63,777 nucleotides of DNA. Origin: Clostridia bacterium. Lineage in GTDB: Bacteria; Bacillota; Clostridia; Christensenellales; Aristaeellaceae. Below, piece after piece: positions 48,035 to 56,171 of this stretch (positions are counted from its first letter, which is position 1; every line of letters begins with the position of its first letter). Position numbers and translations under genes: made by a program. The DNA lies in contig JAFYOR010000043.1 of the NCBI GenBank assembly GCA_017547805.1, forward strand, positions 1 to 63,777, read 5' to 3'. A model generated the notes under the pieces. The model was not told the DNA's origin and ran no database searches. It saw nothing but the letters and a program-made list of their open reading frames with translations.

Positions 48035-49129
48035 TCAGGACGTGGGGGATTGCGCTTCCTTTCCGTACAGCCGCCTGCACAGCAGACAGCCAAGCAGCAC
48101 CGACGAGACGCCGCCCGTAAGCTTGGCCAGCGTGACCGGGAAAACGTAATCCGGGTTAAAGGACATGGTGAACGCCAGATGATCGGCGAAGGCAAACGCT
48201 GCGGAGATGGCGAAGGCGGAATTGAGCAGGACGCCCTTTTTATCCATCTTGTCCATCATGGCAAACGTGGTGACGCTGGAGGCGAGCGTGGCGACAAAGC
48301 CCATGACGCTGTGCTCGTTGACAGCAAGCAGGCGGCTGAGCGCGCGCATGGGCTTTGTGATTGCGCGGGAAAGCAGCGCGAGCATGGGAAGGACGCCCGT
48401 CAGGAAGATGCTGCAGCTCAGGGAAACGGCGGCTGCGTCTTCCAGCGTCGTCAGCCCGGGGATCAGCTCCACGCCCGTTAGATAGCGCAGGATGGACAGC
48501 GCAAGCCCCACGGTGATGAGCGCCTTGATGAAGACGCCCAGCACGCTGAAGATGCGCGCGCACAGATCCGGGCACAGGGCAAGGCCTGCGGCGATCAGCG
48601 CGGAAAACAGAATCAGAGGCAGCAGATTGGCAAGCAGCGCGCCAAAGGGAATGCCGGCGAGCAGTCCGCCTGCAAGGCAGCCCACGGGAATGGTGACGAT
48701 GCCGCAGAGCATGCCCAGCAGCAGCTCGCGGTGAAGCGGCTTGCGCACCGAGGTCAGCGAAACGGGGATGGTGAAGGCGATGGTGCCGCCCATCATGCAG
48801 GAGACGACCAGCCCATTGAACATGCCCAGCGCCGGATCGGCGGCGACCTGAACGGCCAGCGCCGCGCCGCCCATGTCGTTGGCGATCAGCGAGGTGGGGA
48901 TGATGGATGGCTCGATGTGAAGCGTTTCGTGAAAGAAGGTGAGCAGCGGCGTCATGAACTGAGCAATCAGGGGCACCATGACGATCATGCCGATCATCGA
49001 CAGCGCGAGGCTGCCGAAGAGATGCAGGCCGCGCTCGAATTCCTCGCCCAGTCCGAAGCGGTTGTCAAGCATCCGGTCAACAGCGCCCAGCAGGGCGAAG
49101 GCGGCGATGAGGATATTGAGGATGTTCAA
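48035..49129 (-). CDS. eutH: Ethanolamine permease EutH-like
   Basis: 364 residues with about 10-11 membrane helices. The segments IAFALLGAVDRML, HIEPSIIPTSLIANDMGGAALA and SVMGFVATLASSVTTFAMMDKMD match EutH, the ethanolamine transporter of eut microcompartment operons. No other eut gene (ammonia lyase, shell proteins) is nearby. It follows an EamA transporter gene by 20 bases and has a GGAGGT site. It may serve a eut operon elsewhere, or have a different role. Confidence 0.85.
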   Translation of the reverse strand: MNILNILIAAFALLGAVDRMLDNRFGLGEEFERGLHLFGSLALSMIGMIVMVPLIAQFMTPLLTFFHETLHIEPSIIPTSLIANDMGGAALAVQVAADPALGMFNGLVVSCMMGGTIAFTIPVSLTSVRKPLHRELLLGMLCGIVTIPVGCLAGGLLAGIPFGALLANLLPLILFSALIAAGLALCPDLCARIFSVLGVFIKALITVGLALSILRYLTGVELIPGLTTLEDAAAVSLSCSIFLTGVLPMLALLSRAITKPMRALSRLLAVNEHSVMGFVATLASSVTTFAMMDKMDKKGVLLNSAFAISAAFAFADHLAFTMSFNPDYVFPVTLAKLTGGVSSVLLGCLLCRRLYGKEAQSPTS

Positions 49130-49149
49130 TGTTGTACCTCCGCGCTTAT

Positions 49150-50028
49150 TTACAGGCTGAGCATCACGATGCTCACCGCCGCCAGCGCGATGCCGGCGAT
49201 CTGAGCGGAGGAGAGCTTTTCCTTGAAGAGGATGCGGGAATAGAGGACGGAGAGCACCAGCACACCGCCGTTATCGATGGTGTAAAGCACGGTGGCGTCA
49301 ACGAGGGTGAGCACGTAGAGCACCATGTGCACCGCGAGCGTCGCACAGATGCAGCACAGCAGCAGGAAAAGGAGCGGCTCCTTCTTCATCCGCAAGCCGG
49401 CAAGCAGCGCTTTTTTGTCGCGCGCAATCTGCACGGCGGCGTACAGCAGGGACATGCCCAGATACGAGAGGATGATCATCTCGTTGCGCTGCGCGCCCTG
49501 CATGGAAAGCTGCTGCAGATTGAGCATGATGGAATACATGCCGTTGGAGACAAAGAGCGCCGCGCACCAGAAAAAGAACCTGCCGGAGCTGCCCCTGAGC
49601 GTCAGACCCTTGAGGTTCATGAGCACGAAGGAGACCAGCATCATCGCGATGGCGATCAGCTGCATGGCGCTCAGGCTGCCGCCGAGGAAAAACACCGTAT
49701 GCAGCAGCGGCAGCACGATCGCGCCGAAGAGCATGCAGATCATCTGGAAGGAATACGAGCCGGAGCGGCTGGCCTGAATCATCGCCGTGTTATAGACAAG
49801 CAGCGTGATGGCGTTGATAAGGCCGCACAGCAGCGTGATGCCGGAGGGCGCAAAGCGCAGCCCCGCGATGAGCAGCGTCGCGATGCCGGCGAATGCGCCG
49901 TAGGCGATGGAGAAGACCGTGGAGGTCATCGCCGCGCTGCCGCTGTCGTATTTTTCGGAAAACAGCTTGCAGAACAGAGATTGGAAGGAGAAAAGGAGTG
50001 TCATTACCGCGACGAGCAGCGCTGTCAT
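49150..50028 (-). CDS. EamA/DMT family transporter
   Basis: 292 residues from ATG 50028, which follows GCGAGG; the earlier in-frame ATG 50064 lies inside the -10 box and can be ruled out. Ten membrane helices in two EamA repeats: the first is MTALLVAVMTLLFSFQSLFCKLF onward, the second begins after the charged loop ARDKKALLAGLRMKKEP. Drug/metabolite transporters of this type export or import small molecules. Paired with eutH. Confidence 0.85.
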   Translation of the reverse strand: MTALLVAVMTLLFSFQSLFCKLFSEKYDSGSAAMTSTVFSIAYGAFAGIATLLIAGLRFAPSGITLLCGLINAITLLVYNTAMIQASRSGSYSFQMICMLFGAIVLPLLHTVFFLGGSLSAMQLIAIAMMLVSFVLMNLKGLTLRGSSGRFFFWCAALFVSNGMYSIMLNLQQLSMQGAQRNEMIILSYLGMSLLYAAVQIARDKKALLAGLRMKKEPLLFLLLCCICATLAVHMVLYVLTLVDATVLYTIDNGGVLVLSVLYSRILFKEKLSSAQIAGIALAAVSIVMLSL

Positions 50029-50062
50029 GCTATCAAACCTCGCTTTGTGTTGATATGGTTTC

Positions 50063-50090
50063 ATTATATGGGCAAAAATGGTTTTGTCAA
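50063..50090 (-). promoter_or_regulatory. Promoter of the eamA-eutH unit
   Basis: Minus strand TTGACA and TATAAT with a 16-base spacer, about 35 bases before the start. Confidence 0.8.
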
Positions 50091-50154
50091 TCGTTTATCG
50101 GGGCGGCGTGTCTTGCTGATGAGCGGTCGGGGATGTATAATGAATATATGTTTT

Positions 50155-50426
50155 ATGCATCATTGTAAAGAACGAATTCTGAATGATTAAGAAGTCATTG
50201 CGCCCGCTGGCTCCTTCCGTCACGGCTTCGCCGTGCCACCTTCCTCCCGGAGGAAGGCTTTATGTATACGCTTCTTCTATAGATCAGCAGCTTTTACACT
50301 GAAAAGCAGCGCTTTTTCAAGGCTCCCTCCGGGAGGGAGCTGTCTGCCGAAGGCAGACTGAGGGAGCCGGCGGGCGCTATTGCTTTGTAATCATTCAGAA
50401 TTCGTTCTTTTGCAATAGTACACAAA
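50155..50426. mobile_element. MITE-like element, second copy of the long type
   Basis: The terminal inverted repeats include a perfect 23-bp match (50167-50189 with 50388-50410, centre AACGAATTCTGAATG) and a weaker outer part. Inside are CTCCTTCCGTCACGGCTTCG, CCTCCCGGAGG and GGCTCCCTCCGGGAGGGAG as in the copy at 19522-19806. No coding capacity. Confidence 0.75.
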
Positions 50427-50444
50427 GCACAGGGTAGGCAAAGC

Positions 50445-50580
50445 CCTCTCAGTCACGGCTGCGCCGTGCCAGCTTCCCCGGAAGGGGAGTCAGGATTATT
50501 GCGCAGCTCCGTCTGATCTTGCCTCTCCCTTTGGGAGAGGTGTCTCCGCAGGCAGACGGAGAGGGTTGGCGCAGCTTATA
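50445..50580. mobile_element. Second, different MITE-like palindrome adjacent to the first
   Basis: AGCCCTCTCAGTCACGGCTGCGCCG at the left and CAGACGGAGAGGGTTGGCGC at the right are inverted arms; CCTCTCCCTTTGGGAGAGG lies inside. It lies 18 bases beyond the end of the previous element. Nothing else is seen in the gap before the oxidoreductase gene. Confidence 0.55.
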
Positions 50581-50686
50581 CTATATGCACCAATCAGAAA
50601 AAGAACCGTCGATATACACTTGATTCACCAATTCTCAAAACGAACAAAACCCACACAATGCAGCATAGAAACGGGGGAATATGAGG

Positions 50687-51673
50687 ATGAAAGCGGCGAT
50701 TCTCGGCGCGGGATTCATTGCGGAATTTCATGCGCAAGGCTACCTGCATGCGCAGGGCGTTGAACTGTGCGCCGTGTGCGACACGGACGAAGGGAAGGCG
50801 CGCGCGCTGGCGGCGCGATACGGCTGCGCGTGGTATACCGACGCAGGGACGCTCCTTGAGCGGGAACGGCCCGAGCTGGTGTCCGTCTGCCTGCCGACGT
50901 ATCTGCACAGGGAATACACCGTGATGGCGCTTGCCTGCGGCGCGCATGTGCTGTGCGAAAAGCCGCTTGCCCTGACGCTTGACGACTGCGAGGCGATTGC
51001 CGTGGCGGCGAAGCAGGCGCAGCGCATCGTCATGACGGGACAGGTGCTGCGCTGGTGGCCGGAATACACGCGCATCGCCGCGCAGATCCGCCGTCTCGGC
51101 GCGCCGCTCTATGTCCGCGCACAGCGGCTTCAGCATGCCAGCCGTCCCGACGCATGGCATCTGAAACGGGAGTTGGGCGGCGGCGCGCTGTTTGATCTCT
51201 TTGTTCACGACATGGACTTTCTGCTGGGGCTGTTTGGCACGGATGCCGAGGTTGTCAGCGTAAGCGGCAGCCGCGGCGGCGGCGGTTCGTGGCGGCGCGT
51301 GTCGGCGGCGCTGCGGTTTAAGAATGGTACGTCGGCTTTTGTGGAAGCCAGCAACCAGATGCCTTCTGGCTATCCCTTCACGGCGGCGCTGCATGTGCAG
51401 TATCCGGACGCCGCCATCGATTACCGCTTCCGCACGGCGGTGAATATCGGCCTTGAGGCAAGCGCGGAAACGGAATTCCTGCTCTATGACGGCGGCGGCG
51501 TATCCGCGCTGCCGCTTGACGGCGACGCGCAGGCGCGGGCGTTCAGGGATGAAATCGACGCGTTTGTCCGCAGCGTGCGCGACGGCGTACCCGCCCTGCC
51601 GCTTGAGGAGAGCATCGCCGTGATGCGGGTGATTTGCCAGATTGAGAAACGGCTTGAGGAACAGCAAGGATAA
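50687..51673 (+). CDS. Gfo/Idh/MocA family oxidoreductase
   Basis: 328 residues from ATG 50687 (GGGGG 9 bases upstream; ATG 50681 is an alternative). The N-terminal Rossmann motif AAILGAGFIAEFHA, then VSVCLPTYLHREYTVMAL and CEKPLALTLDDCEAI are family signatures. The C-terminal domain (GGGALFDLFVHDMDFLLGLFG) binds sugar-like substrates. It oxidises or reduces a sugar or cyclitol with NAD(P). It heads a three-gene unit with a GH2 glycosidase (36 bases downstream) and a PHP protein, which suggests a role in glycoside breakdown. Confidence 0.9.
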   Translation: MKAAILGAGFIAEFHAQGYLHAQGVELCAVCDTDEGKARALAARYGCAWYTDAGTLLERERPELVSVCLPTYLHREYTVMALACGAHVLCEKPLALTLDDCEAIAVAAKQAQRIVMTGQVLRWWPEYTRIAAQIRRLGAPLYVRAQRLQHASRPDAWHLKRELGGGALFDLFVHDMDFLLGLFGTDAEVVSVSGSRGGGGSWRRVSAALRFKNGTSAFVEASNQMPSGYPFTAALHVQYPDAAIDYRFRTAVNIGLEASAETEFLLYDGGGVSALPLDGDAQARAFRDEIDAFVRSVRDGVPALPLEESIAVMRVICQIEKRLEEQQG

Positions 51674-51709
51674 GGCGCGCGGACGATGCGCAGGAAGGAA
51701 AGGAAGCCT

Positions 51710-53845
51710 ATGAAGTTTTATCAGAACTGGCAGGCGCGCGCCATCCGCGAAGACGGCCCGGGCGAATGGTTTGCGGCGCAGGTGCCCGGCAATGTGCAGT
51801 GCGACTACGGGCGCATGATGGGCTGGGGCGACATCAGCGTGGGCGAAAACGTTACGAAGTTCCGCCAGACGGAAGGGTATACATGGGAATACAGAACCGC
51901 GCTTGACTATTGTGTGCAGCCGGGCGAGACGGCGGTCTTCGTCGCGGAGGGCATCGACTACCGGTTCGATCTGCTTATCGGCGGAGAAGTGAAGCTTTCC
52001 CATGAGGGCATGTTTTCCCGCGTGGAGCTTCCGCTTGACGCCTGCGCCGGTCAGGAACTGACGGTGCGCATCCATCCCCATCCGATCCGCGAAAGTGCGG
52101 AATTTGCCGACCGCCAGCAGGCGGACCAGTGCGTCAAGCCGCCGGTATGTTATGAATGGGACTGGCATCCGCGCATGCTTGTTTCCGGCATCTGGCAGGA
52201 GACATATGTGGAAACGCGCAGGACGGATTATATCCGCCGCTGCGAGGCGTTCTATACGCTCAGCGACGATCTTTCCTTCGTGCAGATCCGCTTTGAAAGC
52301 GACTGCGATGCAGCGGTAGAGATCGAGCTGTTTGATCCCGATGGAAAGAGCCTGGGCACGGGCGATTGCTTTGACATAGAAAATCCGCGCCTTTGGTGGT
52401 GCGCGGGGCAGGGCGAGCAGGCGCTGTATACCTACGAGGCGAGGACGGACAGCCACGCTGTGCGCGGGCAGATCGGTCTGCGCCGGGTTCGCATGGTGAT
52501 GAACGAGGGCGGCTGGGTGGAGCCGATCGCCTTCCCGAAGGGGCGCTCCGTCGCGCCGATTCAGTTGGAGCTCAACGGCAGGCGCGTGTTTGCCAAGGGC
52601 AGCAACTGGGTCAATCCGGATATCTATAACGGCCTGATCGACGAAAGCCGCTATGATGCGCTGCTCACGCTTGCGCGGGATGCGCACATGAACATCCTGC
52701 GCTGCTGGGGCGGCTCGGGCATCAACAAGAAGGCGTTCTATGACATCTGCGACCGGCTGGGTCTGATGGTCTGGGTGGAGTTCCCGCTTGCCTGCAACAA
52801 CTACGTCGGTACGCCGCATTACCTTGCCGTCCTTGAGCAGGAGGCGGCGGCGATCATCCGCGATCTGCGCGGACATTGCTGCGTGGTGATGTACTGCGGC
52901 GGCAACGAGCTGTTCAACAACTGGTCGCTGATGACGGACCAGTCCCTTGCGCTGCGGCTGCTCAATAAGCTCTGCTATGAGCTTGACCGCGACCGTCCGT
53001 TCATCATGACTTCGCCCGTCTTCGGCATGGGTCACGGCGGCTACACCTTCTACGATCCGGATGCAAAGTGCGACGTGTTCACGCTTTTCCAGAAAAGCCA
53101 TTGCACGGCGTATACGGAGTTCGGCGTGCCGGGCGCATCGTCCGTGGAGGACCTTCGCAGGATCATTCCGCAGGAGGAGCTTTTCCCCATCCGGGATATG
53201 GGCTCCTGGCGGCTGCATCATGCGTTCGGCGCGTGGGGCGCGCAGCGCTGGCTGTGCATGGATGTGCTGAATATGTACGCGCAGGAACCGCTCGATTCGC
53301 TTGAAAAGGTCGTGGACATGAGCGTCTGGCTGCAGACGGAGGGATACAAGGCGGTCTTTGAGGAGGCGAGGCGGCAGGCGCCCTATTGCTCCATGGCGAT
53401 TAACTGGTGCTACTGCGAGCCGTGGGTCACCGCCGCCGGCAACAGCCTGATCACCTATCCCCTCAAGCCCAAGCCCGCGTATGAGGCGGTGAAGACGGCG
53501 CTGCGTCCGGTGATGATGAGCGCGAGAATTCCGAAATTCGACTGGCGGGCAGGCGAGCGCTTCAGCGCGGAAATCTGGATGCTCAACGACGCGCCCCGCG
53601 CCGCGCGGGAAACGGCGCGCGTGACGCTGCTGCTGGCAGGAGAAGAATACCCGCTGATTCAGTGGGACAGCGGCGACGTGGGCGCGAACGAAAACCGGAT
53701 CGGTCCGACGGTCAACTTCATCCTGCCGGATGTGGACGCGACGCAGATGACGCTGCGCCTTGACGCGGGCGAGGCGTCCAGCGAATACCGCCTGTGCTAC
53801 CGGCGGAGCGAAAAATACGCCGTCAGCCGGCAGATGAACATGTGA
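51710..53845 (+). CDS. GH2 beta-mannosidase-like glycoside hydrolase
   Basis: 711 residues from ATG 51710 (AAGGAAAGGAAG before it). N-terminal sugar-binding domain (PGNVQCDYGRMMGWGDISVGEN, EWDWHPRM), an immunoglobulin-like domain, then the TIM barrel with GSNWVNPDIYN, ILRCWGGSGI, the acid/base glutamate in CGGNELFNNW and the nucleophile glutamate in AYTEFGVPG. The W-G-G-S and GGNE layout is that of GH2 beta-mannosidases. No signal peptide; it acts on imported oligosaccharides. Second gene of the Gfo-GH2-PHP unit. Confidence 0.9.
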   Translation: MKFYQNWQARAIREDGPGEWFAAQVPGNVQCDYGRMMGWGDISVGENVTKFRQTEGYTWEYRTALDYCVQPGETAVFVAEGIDYRFDLLIGGEVKLSHEGMFSRVELPLDACAGQELTVRIHPHPIRESAEFADRQQADQCVKPPVCYEWDWHPRMLVSGIWQETYVETRRTDYIRRCEAFYTLSDDLSFVQIRFESDCDAAVEIELFDPDGKSLGTGDCFDIENPRLWWCAGQGEQALYTYEARTDSHAVRGQIGLRRVRMVMNEGGWVEPIAFPKGRSVAPIQLELNGRRVFAKGSNWVNPDIYNGLIDESRYDALLTLARDAHMNILRCWGGSGINKKAFYDICDRLGLMVWVEFPLACNNYVGTPHYLAVLEQEAAAIIRDLRGHCCVVMYCGGNELFNNWSLMTDQSLALRLLNKLCYELDRDRPFIMTSPVFGMGHGGYTFYDPDAKCDVFTLFQKSHCTAYTEFGVPGASSVEDLRRIIPQEELFPIRDMGSWRLHHAFGAWGAQRWLCMDVLNMYAQEPLDSLEKVVDMSVWLQTEGYKAVFEEARRQAPYCSMAINWCYCEPWVTAAGNSLITYPLKPKPAYEAVKTALRPVMMSARIPKFDWRAGERFSAEIWMLNDAPRAARETARVTLLLAGEEYPLIQWDSGDVGANENRIGPTVNFILPDVDATQMTLRLDAGEASSEYRLCYRRSEKYAVSRQMNM

Positions 53846-53860
53846 CACAGGAGGAAAGGC

Positions 53861-54661
53861 ATGGCATTTTTATACGAAACGCATCTGCACACCAGCCAGA
53901 CCAGCCGCTGCGGCAGCAGCACGGGCGCGGAGCATGCGCGCTTTTACAAGGAATTGGGCTTTTCCGGCATCATTGTGACCGACCACTTTTTCAGCGGCAG
54001 CTGCCATGTGCCCAAGGAACTGCCGTGGAAGGAGCGCATCGAGCGTTACTGCGCGGGATATGAGGATGCGCTTGCCGAGGGGCAGAAGATCGGGCTCGAC
54101 GTCTTTTTCGGCGTCGAACACAACTGGAACGGCGATGATTATCTCATTTACGGCATCGACAAGGCGTGGATGATTGCCCATCCCGAGATGGAACACTGGA
54201 CGCGCGGCGAGCAGTATGCGGCGGTGCGTGCGGCGGGCGGCTGCGTCGTGCAGGCGCATCCCTTCCGCACGCGGGATTACATCGCCCATGTGCAGCTGGC
54301 GCTGGGATACTGTGACGCCATTGAGGCGGCCAACGCCGGAAACGACGCGCACAACGACGCCTTTGCGCTGGCATATGCGAGGAAATTCGGCCTGCACATG
54401 ACGGCCGGCTCGGACAATCATCATTCCCTGCGCAGCGACATGGACCCCGAAAAGCATATCTTCGGCGTCGCGCTTGACGAGCGCCTGACGTCCATCGACG
54501 ATTACGTCCGACTGATTCTTGAAAAGCGTCCTATCGCCCTGCATGTTCCCGCCGGGCGGTTTGATGCGGATGAGAACGTGCAGATTGAAAGCTTCTTTGT
54601 CGACGGCGAAGGGGCGCGCGAAAACACGAACCGTCTGTCCCTTGCGGACTGGATACGATAA
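53861..54661 (+). CDS. PHP domain phosphoesterase-like protein
   Basis: 266 residues; AGGAGGAAAGG lies before the ATG. The four PHP motifs are HLHTS, TDHF, GVEHN, QAHPFR and GSDNHH, which hold a metal cluster. Such proteins hydrolyse phosphate esters. It lies 15 bases after the GH2 gene in the same unit. A link between a PHP protein and glycosidases is known in a few sugar-degradation clusters, but the substrate here is unknown. Confidence 0.85.
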   Translation: MAFLYETHLHTSQTSRCGSSTGAEHARFYKELGFSGIIVTDHFFSGSCHVPKELPWKERIERYCAGYEDALAEGQKIGLDVFFGVEHNWNGDDYLIYGIDKAWMIAHPEMEHWTRGEQYAAVRAAGGCVVQAHPFRTRDYIAHVQLALGYCDAIEAANAGNDAHNDAFALAYARKFGLHMTAGSDNHHSLRSDMDPEKHIFGVALDERLTSIDDYVRLILEKRPIALHVPAGRFDADENVQIESFFVDGEGARENTNRLSLADWIR

Positions 54662-54673
54662 AAGGGGAAACAA

Positions 54674-54712
54674 AGCGGCGCTGCCTGCGAAAGCGGGCGG
54701 CGCTCTTTCATT
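54674..54712 (+). terminator. Terminator after the glycosidase unit
   Basis: GCGCTGCCTGC and GCGGGCGGCGC pair (with G-T pairs) around GAAA, then CTCTTTC. Confidence 0.6.
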
Positions 54713-54785
54713 TGATCCGTGAATATGATATAATCATCAATTGAAATGTACAGCACGCGCTGGCGCAGGGCGCCGAAAGGATTGA

Positions 54786-56171
54786 ATGATGTCTTTATCT
54801 GGAAAGAGCTTTACGCGGACGATGCTCTCCATCGCCATTCCGGTGACGCTGCAGAATCTGCTTTTTTCTTCTTTTACGCTGATTGATACCGTCATGGTCG
54901 GCTCGCTTGGCGATCTGCCGCTGGCTGCGGTCGGCATGGCGGGCAAATGGTCATGGTTTCTGGGTGTTGTGGTTTACGGCCTGACCAGCGGCGCGTCGGT
55001 GTTTATCGCGCAGTATTACGGCGCGGGAGACAAGCGCGGCATCCACCGAACATACGGTCTGATGAGCGTGATGATCATGGCGGTGTCGCTGCTGTTTATG
55101 CTGGCGGCGCTGTGCGTGCCGGAATTGATTATCGGTTTCTTCACGAAGGATGAGGCGGCGATGGAAATCGCGAAAAACTATCTTCGCATCATCGCGCTGA
55201 GCTACCCCTTCCTCGCGCTGCTGAGATCGGGCTCCACGCTTCTTCAAAGCACGCAGAAGGTCAGCATTCCCTTCATTGCGGCGGCCTGCTCGGTTGCCAC
55301 AAATCTCGTCTTCAATGCGCTGCTGATCTATGGCCTGTGCGGCTTTCCGGCGCTGGGCGTTGCCGGCGCGGCGATCGCTTCCGTGCTGGCCAATGCCGTC
55401 AACGCCGCGGTGATTTATCTGCTGGGCTGGAAGCAGAAGACCATGCTCTTTGCGCCGGTTTCCCATCTGCTGGATATCAGCCGCAGCTTCTTCAAGGACT
55501 ATCTGCGCATCGGCGCGCCGGCGATGTTCAATGAGACCGTCTGGGCGCTGAGCTATCTGATTTACTGTGCGATCTACGGTCACATGAGCACGGAGGCGTA
55601 TGCGGCGATCACGGTGGTCAAGTCCATCGAAGACCTGACCTGCGTGGCGATCTTCGGCCTTGGTTCTTCCTGCGCGGTGATGATCGGCAGCATGATCGGT
55701 CAGGGCGATCTCGATGGCGCCAAGCGCTGCGCGTGGTATCATATCGCGCTGACGGCGTCGCTTTCCGCGGTGTTTGGCGCGGTGCTGATCGTGATGCGCG
55801 GCTCGGTGATGTCGCTCTTCGGCGTGTCGGATGTGGTTCGCGCGGACGCATCTGCGGTCATGCTGATCTTCGGTCTTGAGATGGCGGTACACAACCTGCC
55901 TTACATGATGGTCTGCGGCATTTTCCGCGCCGGCGGCGATACGCGCACGGGGCTGATTGTGGACATCATCTCCGCCTACCTGATCGGCATCCCGATCACG
56001 GCGGCTGCGGGTCTTGTTTTCCATCTGAGCGTGCCGGCAACCTACCTGATCATGTATCTGGTGGAAGATGTGTTCAAGGTATTTATTTACGGCAGACATA
56101 CGCTTTCGTACAAATGGATTAAACCTGTCGTCAGGCTGGACGACAATGATGCTAAGGAGGCGACGGCATGA
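54786..56171 (+). CDS. MATE family efflux transporter
   Basis: 461 residues (ATG 54786 or 54789; GAAAGGA upstream). Twelve membrane segments in two bundles; the first has TLIDTVMVGSLGDLPLAAVGMAGKW, the second CVAIFGLGSSCAVMIGSMIGQGD, both typical of MATE proteins. It exports organic cations or peptides with Na+ or H+. A TATAAT is at 54729-54734 but its -35 box is weak. Its last four bases overlap the ABC exporter start. Confidence 0.92.
   Translation: MMSLSGKSFTRTMLSIAIPVTLQNLLFSSFTLIDTVMVGSLGDLPLAAVGMAGKWSWFLGVVVYGLTSGASVFIAQYYGAGDKRGIHRTYGLMSVMIMAVSLLFMLAALCVPELIIGFFTKDEAAMEIAKNYLRIIALSYPFLALLRSGSTLLQSTQKVSIPFIAAACSVATNLVFNALLIYGLCGFPALGVAGAAIASVLANAVNAAVIYLLGWKQKTMLFAPVSHLLDISRSFFKDYLRIGAPAMFNETVWALSYLIYCAIYGHMSTEAYAAITVVKSIEDLTCVAIFGLGSSCAVMIGSMIGQGDLDGAKRCAWYHIALTASLSAVFGAVLIVMRGSVMSLFGVSDVVRADASAVMLIFGLEMAVHNLPYMMVCGIFRAGGDTRTGLIVDIISAYLIGIPITAAAGLVFHLSVPATYLIMYLVEDVFKVFIYGRHTLSYKWIKPVVRLDDNDAKEATA

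Noticed and set aside
48035-49129. Reading the EutH-like protein as evidence for a microcompartment locus here
   Set aside because: No shell protein, ammonia lyase or other eut gene lies within the window.
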